A stretch of 64,000 nucleotides of DNA from CAYWMY01 sp046352935 (GCA_046352935.1 JAXMGR010000015.1:36584-100583), one strand, 5' to 3'. Shown: positions 27,975 to 39,904, numbered from the stretch's first letter. Numbers and translations: made by a program. The notes: a model not told the origin generated them from the letters alone.

Positions 27975-28941
27975 CCGGGCGCCGGCGGGAAGTCGAGCCG
28001 CCGCTGCGTCGCTCCGCGTCCAGGGATCGCGCGAGCGTCAGCAGCCGGCGGTAGCTCTGCAGGCGCCGCGCGTGGATGCGGCCGGCTCCTGCCGCCGCCT
28101 CCACGGCACAGCCGGCCGTGTCGTCGTGCAGGCAGTCGGCGAACCGGCAATCCTGACCGGCGCGTTCGATCTCGACGAAACCCGAGGCGATCCAGCGGGG
28201 CTCGGGCAGGGGTGGCGCGAAGCCGCGTACGCCCGGCGAGTCGATGATCGCGCCACCGCCGGGCAGCTCGTACAGCGTCGATGCCGTCGTCGTGTGCCGG
28301 CCTGATGCTCCTGCCACGGACAGCTCGCCTTCGAGGGCCGGGCGGCCGGGAACGAGGCGGTTGATCAGCGAGCTCTTGCCCACGCCGGACTGGCCGACCA
28401 GCACCGCGGTCTGGCCGGCGAGGTGCTGTGCCAGCGTGGCCGTTGATTGCGGCTCGGTCCTCGCGCAGTGCAGGACGCGGTAGCCGAGGTCGCGGTACAC
28501 CCCGAGTTCGGCGTCGATCCCGGCATCGGCCGCGGCGGCGAGGTCGCACTTGTTCAGCACCAGCAGCGCGTCGAGCGAGGCCCAGCGGGCGGCAGCCAGA
28601 TAGCCGTCGCAGGTGAACAGGTCCGGAGCCGGCAGCGGCGCGAGGATCGCCACGATGACCGTCAGGTTCGCGGCGACGAGTTCGGCACGGCCCCGTGCGT
28701 CGATGCGTGCGAGCGAGCTCCGGCGCGGCTCCACGGCGACGATGACACCCTCGGCGCCCTCCGCGCGCGCACGCCGCCAGAGCACCCGGTCGCCGCACAC
28801 GACTTCGAGGCGGCGGCCGAACAGCGTGCAGGCATGGGCTGTGCCCGATGCATCGCGGACGACGACCCGGCGGCCGTGACACGCGACGGCGACACCGGGA
28901 AGATGCGCGGGAGATCCGGATGCCGGTCGCACGCGGCTCAC
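27964..28941 (-). CDS. rsgA: Ribosome small-subunit GTPase RsgA
   Basis: A 325-residue circularly permuted GTPase. An OB-fold N-terminus is followed by G4 NKCD, then G1 GQSGVGKSS and G3 DSPGVRGF, and a C-terminal zinc motif CRFADCLHDDTAGC. It matures the 30S subunit. The start is GTG at 28941 and the C-terminus is Arg-rich. It is divergent from orn, its usual neighbour. Confidence 0.95.
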   Translation of the reverse strand: MSRVRPASGSPAHLPGVAVACHGRRVVVRDASGTAHACTLFGRRLEVVCGDRVLWRRARAEGAEGVIVAVEPRRSSLARIDARGRAELVAANLTVIVAILAPLPAPDLFTCDGYLAAARWASLDALLVLNKCDLAAAADAGIDAELGVYRDLGYRVLHCARTEPQSTATLAQHLAGQTAVLVGQSGVGKSSLINRLVPGRPALEGELSVAGASGRHTTTASTLYELPGGGAIIDSPGVRGFAPPLPEPRWIASGFVEIERAGQDCRFADCLHDDTAGCAVEAAAGAGRIHARRLQSYRRLLTLARSLDAERRSGGSTSRRRPVRR

Positions 28942-29090
28942 GAACGCACGCCCGGCGATCGTGGGTCGCGGGTCCGCACGGGGCGCGACACCCGGGACGC
29001 GCCCTGCCGATGGCCCTGCTCCCGTGCTACGCGGCGGTCGAGCACTGCGCGTTTGCTAGAATCACGCGAAGTCCCGGTGAATCCAAGCAC

Positions 29091-29657
29091 ATGAGCGACG
29101 GCACGAAACTGGTCTGGATCGATCTCGAGATGACGGGCCTCCGGCCCGAGACCGACCGCATCATCGAGATCGCGACCCTCGTCACCGATGCCGATCTCGA
29201 GATCGTCGCGGAGGGTCCCGTGATCGCCGTCCATCAGGGCCCGGCGGAACTCGCGCTGACGGACGACTGGAACCGCAGCACGCACGGGGCCTCGGGGCTG
29301 CTCGATCGCGTGCGGTCGAGTGGCATCGACGAAGCCGCGGCCGAGCGGCTCACGCTGGATTTCCTGCTGCAGCACGTGGCGGCGGGACGCTCCCCGATGT
29401 GCGGCAACAGCGTCTGCCAGGACCGGCGCTTCCTCGCGCGCTGGATGCCCGGGCTGGAGCGGTTCTTCCATTACCGCAACCTGGACGTGAGCACGCTGAA
29501 GGAACTGGCGCGGCACTGGGCCCCTGCCGTGCTCGCCGGCGTCAGCAAGACGACGGCGCACCGCGCCATCGACGACATCCGCGAGTCGATCGGTGAACTG
29601 CGGCACTATCGCGAGCAGCTGTTCGCGGAGTCGTGGCGGCGCCGACGCGGCGGCTGA
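29091..29657 (+). CDS. orn: Oligoribonuclease
   Basis: A 188-residue DEDDh exonuclease: WIDLEMTGL (D and E ligands), CGNSVCQDRRFL and HRAIDDIRESI (H and D ligands). It degrades di- and short oligoribonucleotides, including the pGpG from c-di-GMP turnover. A TAGAAT at 29057-29062 may be its -10 element. The 149 bases shared with rsgA hold no other feature I can support. Confidence 0.96.
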   Translation: MSDGTKLVWIDLEMTGLRPETDRIIEIATLVTDADLEIVAEGPVIAVHQGPAELALTDDWNRSTHGASGLLDRVRSSGIDEAAAERLTLDFLLQHVAAGRSPMCGNSVCQDRRFLARWMPGLERFFHYRNLDVSTLKELARHWAPAVLAGVSKTTAHRAIDDIRESIGELRHYREQLFAESWRRRRGG

Positions 29658-29683
29658 GGCGACCTGGACGGCGGCCGCGACCA

Positions 29684-32053
<2,370 letters not shown>

Positions 32054-32129
32054 GGTCGGTCCTCGCGAAAGGGGTTCCTGCTAGGATGGAGCGCGGCGCG
32101 CGGCGGTTCCGTGGCGTCGCAGGGGAATG
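32054..32129. promoter_or_regulatory. Divergent ppsA/ppsR control region
   Basis: Only 76 bases separate the two starts, so both promoters lie here. A TAGGAT at about 32082-32087 could be a -10 element for ppsR. I see no palindrome. Confidence 0.35.
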
Positions 32130-32963
32130 ATGACATTGGACAAGAGAAGAACGGTTTTTTTCGTGTCGGACCAGACGGGCGTCACCGCGGAGACGATGGG
32201 CCACAGTCTGCTCACGCAGTTCGATGGTCTGGAATTCCGTGCCACGACTCTGCCATTCGTGTCCACGGTTGACAAGGCGGCGGAGGCCGTGCGCCGGATC
32301 AACGCGGCCGGCGAGCAGGAGGGTGTGCGGCCGATCGTGTTCTCGACGCTCGTGAAGGACGACGTGCGCGCGGTCGTGCGGCTGTCGCAGGGACTGGTGC
32401 TCGACTTCTTCGACGCCTTCCTGGGGCCGCTCGAGCAGGAACTCGGGCAGACGTCGAGTCATGCTCTCGGACGCGCACACGGGATGTTCGACCTCGCCGC
32501 ATACACCGCGCGCATGAATGCGACGAACTTCGCGCTCGCCAACGACGACGGCGCGCACAGCCGCGACTACGATCGCTCGGACGTGATCCTCGTCGGGGTG
32601 TCGCGTTCGGGCAAGACGCCGACCTGCCTCTACATGGCGCTGCAGTACGGGGTGCTCGCTGCCAACTACCCGCTCACCGAGGACGATCTCGAGATGCGAC
32701 GGCTGCCGCCCAGCCTGGATGCGCATCGTACGAAACTGTACGGGCTCACGATCCGCCCGGACCGGCTGCAGCAGATCCGCCAGGAGCGGCGTCCCGACAG
32801 CCGCTACTCCTCGATGCAGCAGTGCACCTTCGAGGTACGGGCGGCCGAACAGCTGTTCGAGCGCTTCGGCACACCGGTCATCGACACGACGGACTGCTCC
32901 ATCGAGGAGATCTCGAGCCGCATCCTCGAGCGGATGAACATCCCGCGGCGTGTGAGACCTTGA
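32130..32963 (+). CDS. ppsR: PEP synthase regulatory kinase/phosphorylase
   Basis: A 277-residue DUF299/PPSR protein with N-terminal VFFVSDQTGVTAETMG, the P-loop GVSRSGKTPT and the C-terminal SIEEISSRIL. It inactivates PEP synthase by ADP-dependent phosphorylation and reactivates it by phosphate-dependent dephosphorylation. Two adjacent ATGs exist (32127 and 32130); the second is slightly better spaced from AGGGG. Confidence 0.95.
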   Translation: MTLDKRRTVFFVSDQTGVTAETMGHSLLTQFDGLEFRATTLPFVSTVDKAAEAVRRINAAGEQEGVRPIVFSTLVKDDVRAVVRLSQGLVLDFFDAFLGPLEQELGQTSSHALGRAHGMFDLAAYTARMNATNFALANDDGAHSRDYDRSDVILVGVSRSGKTPTCLYMALQYGVLAANYPLTEDDLEMRRLPPSLDAHRTKLYGLTIRPDRLQQIRQERRPDSRYSSMQQCTFEVRAAEQLFERFGTPVIDTTDCSIEEISSRILERMNIPRRVRP

Positions 32964-33028
32964 TCGACGTCGCGGTTCCGGACGGGTGTGCGCCCGAACC
33001 CGCCGGACCCCTGTGCTATATTGAAAAC

Positions 33029-33511
33029 ATGGATTCCGACGTGCTCTGCGCGACGTCCTGGAGAGCGAGACCACGCTCGTTCGTGGCGCTCATGACGCTG
33101 TACGAGAGCAATTTCATCCGTCTGCACTGGCTCGTTGCCGATGCGCGGCGACTCGCCCCGGTTTCGCTGTCGCGCGTGTCCGGCGACTGCACGCTCGAGC
33201 TGAAGGTCGTCGATCGCGGCCCGTACACGACGATGCTGTGCCTGTCCTACCTTTTCGGGGATGCCGAGGGCGGAGACCGCGAACCCGCACTGGAGATCCG
33301 CGTCTATCACGACGCGAAACTCGCGGAGGCGACGGCCGGCGGCACGACGCGCCGCGCGGGTCCCTGGCGCGAGTTCATCGCGCGCGTGGAGCTGGCCGCC
33401 GGGGCCGGGTGGGCGCGCAACATGCTGCTCAACAAGTGGCTCGAGTACTGCGCGGCCAGGGGCCATCGGTTCCCGCCCGTCTGCGCCGCGACCTCGCCGG
33501 CTCCGGGCTGA
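33029..33511 (+). CDS. DUF1249 (YqiB-like) protein
   Basis: A 160-residue protein resembling DUF1249/YqiB: an N-terminal LMTLYESNFIRLHWL, a central LKVVDRGPYTTML and the basic-aromatic EIRVYHDAKLAEA. The C-terminal part KWLEYCAARGHRF is also typical. The function of the family is unknown; in E. coli it lies by nudF and cpdA, which are not here. The ATG at 33029 follows ppsR by 65 bases. Confidence 0.8.
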   Translation: MDSDVLCATSWRARPRSFVALMTLYESNFIRLHWLVADARRLAPVSLSRVSGDCTLELKVVDRGPYTTMLCLSYLFGDAEGGDREPALEIRVYHDAKLAEATAGGTTRRAGPWREFIARVELAAGAGWARNMLLNKWLEYCAARGHRFPPVCAATSPAPG

Positions 33512-33515
33512 CACC

Positions 33516-34550
33516 GTGGTCAGGCTGACGAACATCTGGAACGGTGTGCGTCGACCGTTGCGTCCCCGGACGGATCCCGCCGAGGAAGAGCGTCTCCTCA
33601 AGCTCTTCTGGAACCGGGCCGAACTGAAGAAGGAGCTGTCGGGCCTCGACGAGGAACTCCATCAGCTGAAGGACCGGTTGAAGCAGCAGGTCGCAGCCAA
33701 TGATCGCGCGCAGGAACAGCTCGAGGCGCTCGAGGCGCTGCTCGGTGCGCCGGACCGCGGTTTCGACGCGCTCGTGCATTTCGGCCTCCGGTCGATCTGG
33801 CGCACCTGCCGTTCACAGCTCGATCAGCTGGCGCTGGACCTGCGGCGCCAGCAGGAAGAGCGCGAGCGGTGTCGGCAGCAGGAGGAATTCCAGCTGGATC
33901 GCGGGGAGCGCCTGAAGCTTGCCGACGAACGCCTCGCCGTGGCGGTCCGGGACGCCGGGGTTGCGGCGGAGATCCTCGCGGAGAACCAGCGGCGGCTCGC
34001 TTCGCTGCGCGGGTTCTGGAACTACTTCCGCCGCCGCCGGCTCGCGGCCGGACTCGACGACCTCCACCTGCGGGCCGCCTCGGCCGACCGGCACCTCACG
34101 GACCTGCGTGAGGCTCACCGCACCATCGAGAAGGAGCCCTTGCCGGAATTCCAGGGGCTCTCCGTGGAAGGTCGCAGGGGCATCAACCTGACGATCATCG
34201 CCTACGCGGCATTGCTGCATCAGCGTCTGAATGCGCTCGGGCTCGCCGGCGCGTCGCGCGTGGCGATGAGCCGCAGCGTGCACGATGCGCGACACGGGTC
34301 GCAGGACGCCTGCCTGGCCCGCCTCGGCGATATCCGGAGGGGGCTCGCGATCGTCCGCCGCCAGGAGGGCATCGCCGCGGAAATCCGCGTCGAGGCGGAA
34401 CGGCTGCGGAGGATCGCGCAGTTCCGCGGCACCGCCGAGACCATTCCGGCCCCGGATTCGATCGCCTTCGCGGAGCCGCTGCCGCCGGATGCCGGTCGCG
34501 GGCTGCTCGTCGACGATTACTGGGACATCAGCCGGCTTCTTCTGCGCTAG
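33516..34550 (+). CDS. Coiled-coil protein of unknown function
   Basis: A 344-residue soluble protein, rich in Glu, Arg, Leu and Gln, with long heptad-like stretches at about 20-75 and 100-155 (EELHQLKDRLKQQVAANDRA; RQQEERERCRQQEEFQLD). No membrane helix, signal peptide or catalytic motif is seen. The C-terminus ends VDDYWDISRLLLR. The GTG start at 33516 lies 4 bases after the DUF1249 gene, so the two are likely cotranscribed. I recognise no family. Confidence 0.7.
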   Translation: MVRLTNIWNGVRRPLRPRTDPAEEERLLKLFWNRAELKKELSGLDEELHQLKDRLKQQVAANDRAQEQLEALEALLGAPDRGFDALVHFGLRSIWRTCRSQLDQLALDLRRQQEERERCRQQEEFQLDRGERLKLADERLAVAVRDAGVAAEILAENQRRLASLRGFWNYFRRRRLAAGLDDLHLRAASADRHLTDLREAHRTIEKEPLPEFQGLSVEGRRGINLTIIAYAALLHQRLNALGLAGASRVAMSRSVHDARHGSQDACLARLGDIRRGLAIVRRQEGIAAEIRVEAERLRRIAQFRGTAETIPAPDSIAFAEPLPPDAGRGLLVDDYWDISRLLLR

Positions 34551-34596
34551 GAGCCTGTCCGTCCGTCTCGCGCCGCTCATGCGGGTCGGCAGGCCG

Positions 34597-36759
34597 CTAG
34601 GTTCCTGGCGAGGCATTCCCGTTGGCCGCGACCTCGACCGGCTTCGCCTCGACCGATCGCGGCGCGCTCGCGTCGGCGGCGATCTCCGCGGCTTCCTGCA
34701 GCAGCGCATCGGGCTCTTCGGCGGCCTCGAGTTCGGCGATCGTGGCGAGCTGAGCCAGTCCGCGCGCGGCACGCCGGTGATTCTCGGTGGCGAGCCGGAA
34801 CGCCTCGCGTTCGGCACGCTCGCGCTTGCGTGTCTCGAGATTCAGCGACACGGTCGACTGTTCGCTGAGCCGATTCGCCTCGGCGACTTCCTCCGCGACA
34901 GCCTTCAGGTCGGGGTCCCCGGTCAGGCGACCCTGATGCCTGCGGGTGAGGAGCGCGAGCCGGTCCACAGGCAGCGCACCGGAGCCGGAGAACTGTGTCG
35001 ACCGGATCCGGTCCCAGGGCAGCGCATGGTCCTGCGTGCTCTCGCCGACGGACTTCACGTCGATCAGCGACGGGAGCGGGATGTCCGGTGTGACACCGCG
35101 GTGCTGCGTGCTGTCGCCCGTGACGCGGTAGTACTTGCCGATGGTCAGGGTCAGCTGGCCATAGCCCGCCCTGGGACCGAGTGCATAACGGTCGAGCGGA
35201 TAGAGGTTCTGGACCGAGCCTTTCCCGTAGGTCTGCTGGCCGACGATGATGCCGCGGCCGTAGTCCTGGATCGCGCCCGCGAAGATCTCCGACGCCGATG
35301 CACTCGCCCGGTTGACGAGCACGACCAGAGGGCCGTCCCAGGCGACGCCGGGCTCGGGATCGTCGAGCACTTCCGTGCGCCCGCTGGTTTCCCTGAGCTG
35401 GACGACCGGCCCCCTGTCCACGAACAGTCCGACGAGTCCCGTTGCCTCGGAGAGGTGGCCGCCGCCGTTGTTGCGGAGGTCCATGACGATCGCATCGACA
35501 TGGCTCTGGCGCAGTTCGCCGATCAGGCGGCGCACATCCCGCGTCGTGCTGCGATAGTCGTCTTCACCGGCGACACGCGCCTGGAAGTCCTGGTAGAAAC
35601 TCGGAACGGTGATCACGCCGATGGTGAGGGCGCGTCCGTCGCGTTCGATGCGCCGGACGTCCTTGCGGGCGGCCTGTGCCTCCAGCGTGACCTTGCTGCG
35701 CGCGAACGACAGCTGCGTTTCGGTCGTGCCAGGTGTCGCTCCGGCGGGCAGTACCTGCAGCCGCACCGTCGTCCCCTCGGGCCCGCGGATCAGCTGCACC
35801 ACGTCGTCGAGCCGCCAGCCGACGACGTCGGTCAGGGGCCCGCTCTTGCCCTGGCCGACGGCCGTGATCCGGTCGTTCGCCTTGAGCTGTCCGGAGCGCG
35901 CCGCGGCCCCGCCGGGGATGATGTTCATCACCGTCACGTAGTCGTCGACGAGCTGCAGCGACGCGCCGATCCCTTCGTAGGACAGGCTCATCGCGATGTT
36001 GTATTCCTCGGAGTCACGAGGCGACAGGTAGTTGGAGTGCGGATCGAAGACGTGCGAGCACGCATTCATGAAGATCTCGAACACGTCGTCGCTGGTGACC
36101 TGGTCGATGCGCTTGACGAAGCGCTGATAGCGCGTCTTCAGTACCTCGCGCGCCTCGGGCCACGTCTTGCCGGCGAGCATCAGCGACAGTGCGTCGTTCT
36201 TGACGCGCCTGCGCCAGATGTCGTGCATCTCCTGCATGGTCGCAGGCCAGGGTTCGTGGTTGCGCTCGAACTGGTAGCTCTCGTCGAGCGTGAAATCGGG
36301 CTGCGTTTCCAGCAGCTCGATGGCGTAGCGCATCAGTTCGCGGTTGCGTTCCTGCAGTCGCGCGAAGATCACGAAGGCCGGCTCGACGTCGCCGTCACGG
36401 ATCGCGTCGTCCAGTCGATTCCGGTACGACTCGAACTCCGCGATGTCGGAGGCGAGCAGATAGCTGCGGTTGCCGTCCAGCGCCTCCAGGTAGCTCTCGA
36501 AGACCAGCGCGGAGAGCTGGTCGTCCAGGGCCGCATGCCGGAAATGCTGTCGCTCCATCAGGTCGCCCACGAGCCTGGCCACGCGCCCCTGGCGCGCCGA
36601 CGGTACGAGATCGGTGGTGCTGGCCGCCGCGGGAGGCACCGCGGGCGCACGCGTGGGCGTGGCGCCCAGCAGCGCCAGCGAAACGAGTACGCCGGCGGAG
36701 CCCCATGCGAACACGCGGGCGGGTGACGGCCAGGATCTGGGGCTCGGTTCGACCGGCAT
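34597..36759 (-). CDS. prc: Carboxy-terminal processing protease Prc/Tsp
   Basis: A 720-residue periplasmic S41A protease: N-terminal membrane/signal segment (about 17-35), a Tsp N-terminal domain, a PDZ domain (about 240-330), and the protease core with the catalytic Ser in NRASASASEIFAG and Lys in QQTYGKGSVQNL. It degrades mis-tagged periplasmic proteins and trims lipoproteins and penicillin-binding proteins. The C-terminus is a Glu/Ala-rich tail. Confidence 0.95.
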   Translation of the reverse strand: MPVEPSPRSWPSPARVFAWGSAGVLVSLALLGATPTRAPAVPPAAASTTDLVPSARQGRVARLVGDLMERQHFRHAALDDQLSALVFESYLEALDGNRSYLLASDIAEFESYRNRLDDAIRDGDVEPAFVIFARLQERNRELMRYAIELLETQPDFTLDESYQFERNHEPWPATMQEMHDIWRRRVKNDALSLMLAGKTWPEAREVLKTRYQRFVKRIDQVTSDDVFEIFMNACSHVFDPHSNYLSPRDSEEYNIAMSLSYEGIGASLQLVDDYVTVMNIIPGGAAARSGQLKANDRITAVGQGKSGPLTDVVGWRLDDVVQLIRGPEGTTVRLQVLPAGATPGTTETQLSFARSKVTLEAQAARKDVRRIERDGRALTIGVITVPSFYQDFQARVAGEDDYRSTTRDVRRLIGELRQSHVDAIVMDLRNNGGGHLSEATGLVGLFVDRGPVVQLRETSGRTEVLDDPEPGVAWDGPLVVLVNRASASASEIFAGAIQDYGRGIIVGQQTYGKGSVQNLYPLDRYALGPRAGYGQLTLTIGKYYRVTGDSTQHRGVTPDIPLPSLIDVKSVGESTQDHALPWDRIRSTQFSGSGALPVDRLALLTRRHQGRLTGDPDLKAVAEEVAEANRLSEQSTVSLNLETRKRERAEREAFRLATENHRRAARGLAQLATIAELEAAEEPDALLQEAAEIAADASAPRSVEAKPVEVAANGNASPGT

Positions 36760-36874
36760 GTCGGCTAGACTCGCATCTCGGGGACGGCGCGTTCGCGGCG
36801 ATTGGCCGACAGGCTAGAGGCGCGCTGCCCGACGATCAAGGGGCAGTTGCGGCGCAGGCGAGGGAGGTTGGCAA

Positions 36875-37159
36875 ATGGGGCCACTGGGGTTCCTGACCGG
36901 AATCGTGCTGGGCTCGGCGGTGTCCGTCGTCGTCGTGCTGTCGATGGTGCTCGTCATCTACCTGCTGATTTCGGTGGATCATCCGCGGGTCATGGAGGAA
37001 TACGGCGGGCTGATACGCGCGATCCTCCTGTTCGCGGGTTTGACAGCCGTATCGGCGCTCGCGTTCCGTGCGCTCCAGCGCGGCAGCCGCTGGCGCTGGA
37101 TGGCCCAGGGCGCCATGTGGGTCGCGCTCTGTCTGATCGGGTGGTCCTACTGGCCCTGA
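36875..37159 (+). CDS. Small membrane protein, three helices
   Basis: A 94-residue protein with about three membrane helices (LTGIVLGSAVSVVVVLSMVL, AILLFAGLTAVSALAF, MAQGAMWVALCLIGWSYW). The ATG at 36875 has a GGGAGG site. It is divergent from prc over 115 bases. I recognise no family; the size and pattern fit small inner-membrane proteins conserved in gammaproteobacteria. Confidence 0.72.
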   Translation: MGPLGFLTGIVLGSAVSVVVVLSMVLVIYLLISVDHPRVMEEYGGLIRAILLFAGLTAVSALAFRALQRGSRWRWMAQGAMWVALCLIGWSYWP

Positions 37160-37202
37160 TGGCCGGGATCGAGCCCCGCATCCGCCCACTGGCGCCCGCG
37201 AT

Positions 37203-37670
37203 TCATCGGACAGACGGATCCTGCCGCTGCCAGCCGGTCCGTAGCAGCGCGGGCATCGTGCGTTCTTCGCCGTCTTTCGTCCTGGAACTCTTCCCGAAGT
37301 GCACGCCGCCGACTCCGTGGCGGTCGACGCCGAGGAACAACGCACCGGATCGCGACTCCCAGACGAGCACGAGCGGCACGCGATCGATGCTGCGCAGGGC
37401 GGTGCGGGGGGCGGCCTGTTCAAGACTCGCCAAAGCGCGCGTACGTTCTGCGATCACGTCGCCCGTCTCGGCGGCCGCCGGCCCCATGGCGCGGGGGTGA
37501 CACGGATTCACGTGCGGAATCGGTGTCGGCTCGCATCGAAGCCACGGCATGGCAGCGACCGGGTCGCTGTACGGCGTGGGCCGAAGGCGGTTCCCCACCT
37601 CTTCCGCGCGTACGGCTGCAGCCGTCAGCAGGACGGTCACTGTGCAGGCGCGTGCCGCGACCAGGAACAT
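37203..37670 (-). CDS. Secreted protein of unknown function
   Basis: A 155-residue protein with a signal peptide (MFLVAARACTVTVLLTAAAVRAE) and two Cys in the mature part (LRCEP, NPCHP) that could pair. A hydrophobic strand-rich centre (VPLVLVWESRSGALFLGV) follows. No family is recognised. The opposite strand also has long open frames in this GC-rich stretch, so the call rests mainly on the signal peptide. The 130 bases between it and the HDOD-GGDEF stop hold nothing I can name. Confidence 0.5.
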   Translation of the reverse strand: MFLVAARACTVTVLLTAAAVRAEEVGNRLRPTPYSDPVAAMPWLRCEPTPIPHVNPCHPRAMGPAAAETGDVIAERTRALASLEQAAPRTALRSIDRVPLVLVWESRSGALFLGVDRHGVGGVHFGKSSRTKDGEERTMPALLRTGWQRQDPSVR

Positions 37671-37800
37671 GGCGTCTCCGATGCGAGCCGCATGCCGCTG
37701 ACGTTGCGCGCCCGCGGCGCAGCACTGCCGTGACGCCGTTCACGCGGCGTGTGGATCGGCACATCGGGTCGCGATGGACCCGCGGTCGCGTCGGACGGGC

Positions 37801-39327
37801 TCAGAGGAACCGGACGACGGGCTTCTGCTGGTCGAGGTCGTACCGCATCGCCCGGTTGCGCCCTTTCAGCTTGGCGGAGTAGAGGGCCTGGTCCGCGGCA
37901 TGCAGCAGGGCATCGACGGTGTCGTACGGGGTCTCCGGGGACTGCGTGGCGAAACCGATCGAGATGGTGACGTTGATGTTGACGTTGCCGATGTTGTGGC
38001 GGGCCTGCTGGAAGGCGCTCACGATGCGCTCGCAGACCATGGTCGTCGTCGAACTGTCGGTCGAGGGCAAGACGAGCACGAACTCTTCACCGCCGTAACG
38101 CGCGACGATGTCGGAGTCCCGCGTATTGCCGCGGAGTATCCTCGCGGTCGCCTGGAGGATGTGGTCGCCCGCCTGGTGTCCGTAGGTGTCATTGATCTTC
38201 TTGAAGAGGTCGAGATCACAGAACGCGACGGAGATCGGCCACCCCTGACGTGCGGCCTTGGCGAATTCGCGGGCCAGGTACTGGTCCAGGAACGCGCGGT
38301 TGAACGCCCCGGTCAGTGCGTCCCGACGGTTCTCGGCCTCGAGTTCGGAGGCGCGTGCGGACAGCGAGTCGGCCGTGTCGCGCAGCGTGTTGACCTCGCG
38401 CAGGGCCGCGAGATTCCGCACCATCAGGATCTCGCGCGCGTGCTCGGTGATCGCATCCGGGTCGGCGACCATGTCCGTCTCGAAGATCATTTCCGTTTCC
38501 GGGATCAGCGCACCGATGCGCTCGAGCACCCGGCCGAAGCCCTCCGCGTCGAGTCCGAATATGCGCTCGACCTGATGGGCGAGCGTCTGGATGGCGTCGG
38601 CGTTCGATTCCCGGTCGCCGAAGAAGATGTCGGCGAGCGGGCCCGACAGCGCAACGCAGCGGTTGAACGCATCATCGGCATCGATGACGCGATGCGACTC
38701 CAGGACGTGGCTCCGCTCGATGGCCGACCAGAGGCGTTCCGGCAGATTCCACTGCCGCATGAGCCAGGCGCCGACCTCGGAGTGATCGACCCCGAGCCGG
38801 CTGCGCTCGATCTCGCACATCGCGCCATGGTCCGTCTGCCGGGACGCGGCGTCCCGGTAGAGATCCTTGACGCTCCGGTCGAGTGCGATCATGCCGATGT
38901 CCTGCAGCAAACCGCTCAGGAACAGCTCTTCCGCGAGCGTCTGCCCGGTCGCTTCGCCCAGTGCCCGGGCGGCCGTGGCCGAGAGCAGTGTCCGGCGCCA
39001 GAAGTGCGGATAGTTCAGTCCGACCGGCTTGCCCCCCTTGAGGGACTTGACCACCGAGAACGACAGGGCGAGCGTCAGCGTCGCATTCAGGCCCAGGACG
39101 ACGAGGGCCTGGCGAAGGCTCTCGCTGCGACGCCGCTGCGCGTAGACGGCCGAGTTGGCGATGCGCAGGACCTTGGTCGCGAGGGCGGGGTCGACGCCGA
39201 CGACCTTCGCGACCTTGCCCATGTCGATGTTCGGATCCTGCGCCAGTTCGATGATCTGGCTGGCCACCCCGGGAGGGCTCGGGAAATTGACGTAGCTCTT
39301 CAGTTGCGCTTCGAGTTCCGGCTTCAT
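37801..39327 (-). CDS. HDOD-GGDEF diguanylate cyclase
   Basis: A 508-residue cytoplasmic signalling protein. The HDOD domain covers about 1-230 (FPSPPGVASQIIELAQDP, LSGLLQDIGMIALD) and the GGDEF domain about 335-500. The active site GGEEF is at 412-416 and an inhibitory-site RxxD (R403-D406) lies five residues before it, so an active, product-inhibited cyclic-di-GMP synthase is expected. The HDOD domain probably senses or binds a partner. No membrane segment is present. Confidence 0.92.
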   Translation of the reverse strand: MKPELEAQLKSYVNFPSPPGVASQIIELAQDPNIDMGKVAKVVGVDPALATKVLRIANSAVYAQRRRSESLRQALVVLGLNATLTLALSFSVVKSLKGGKPVGLNYPHFWRRTLLSATAARALGEATGQTLAEELFLSGLLQDIGMIALDRSVKDLYRDAASRQTDHGAMCEIERSRLGVDHSEVGAWLMRQWNLPERLWSAIERSHVLESHRVIDADDAFNRCVALSGPLADIFFGDRESNADAIQTLAHQVERIFGLDAEGFGRVLERIGALIPETEMIFETDMVADPDAITEHAREILMVRNLAALREVNTLRDTADSLSARASELEAENRRDALTGAFNRAFLDQYLAREFAKAARQGWPISVAFCDLDLFKKINDTYGHQAGDHILQATARILRGNTRDSDIVARYGGEEFVLVLPSTDSSTTTMVCERIVSAFQQARHNIGNVNINVTISIGFATQSPETPYDTVDALLHAADQALYSAKLKGRNRAMRYDLDQQKPVVRFL

Positions 39328-39478
39328 TGCTGTGGTCCTGGGGCGGAAACAGTCGGTTGGCGTGCTGCACTCACGCCCATGCGTCGTATTTCGACTGTCC
39401 CGGAGAAATCTTTAAGACATTCCCTCAATGCGCCTCGCGAGCCTGAGGGCACGGGGCAACCCCTGGCCCCGTTCGAGA

Positions 39479-39760
39479 TCACGACGCCCTGCGGCGGCGG
39501 CGCAGGGGGCGGCTCGTCAGCCGCAGGATCCAGTACAGGAGGCAGGGACCGAACAGCAGTGCCCATGCCGTCGGCCGGAGGGTCAGCAGGGAGCCGTAGA
39601 GGGTTTTCAGGAAGCCGGACAGGCCCGCTTCCGAAGGCCCCAGGGTCAGGCGGCCGGCCAGGTAGATCAGGAACGGCATGACGAACAGGCCGAAAACGAT
39701 CAACAGGACGGTGATGCGCCCCTGCCGGTGTGTCTTGAAGAAATCGAGTCGAAGTTTCAT
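39479..39760 (-). CDS. Small membrane protein, two helices
   Basis: A 93-residue protein beginning MKLRLDFFKTHRQGRITVLL with two membrane helices (ITVLLIVFGLFVMPFLIYLA and AWALLFGPCLLYWILRL) and a very basic end (RRRRRAS). The frame continues open upstream, but this ATG at 39760 is where a membrane-protein pattern starts. No ribosome-binding site is clear. No family is recognised. Confidence 0.58.
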   Translation of the reverse strand: MKLRLDFFKTHRQGRITVLLIVFGLFVMPFLIYLAGRLTLGPSEAGLSGFLKTLYGSLLTLRPTAWALLFGPCLLYWILRLTSRPLRRRRRAS

Positions 39761-39836
39761 CCCGGCGGCCTGTCCGTCCAGAACTGCGGTGTCGGAAGAT
39801 ACTGCGATCGAGCCGTCGCCGGGCAGCAGCCGGCGT

Positions 39837-39869
39837 AATTGTTTTGTTCCGTCCGCTATTAAGTATAAT
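39837..39869 (+). promoter_or_regulatory. Promoter for the 39905 gene and downstream oxidoreductase
   Basis: A consensus TATAAT lies at 39864-39869 in an AT-rich patch. TTGTTT at 39839-39844 is a possible -35 at 19 bases; TTTTGT at 39842-39847 would give 16. The patch stands out from the GC-rich surroundings. Confidence 0.6.
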
Positions 39870-39904
39870 CGCCCGCCATCGCAGTATCGGGGGACGCTGC
39901 GTCC

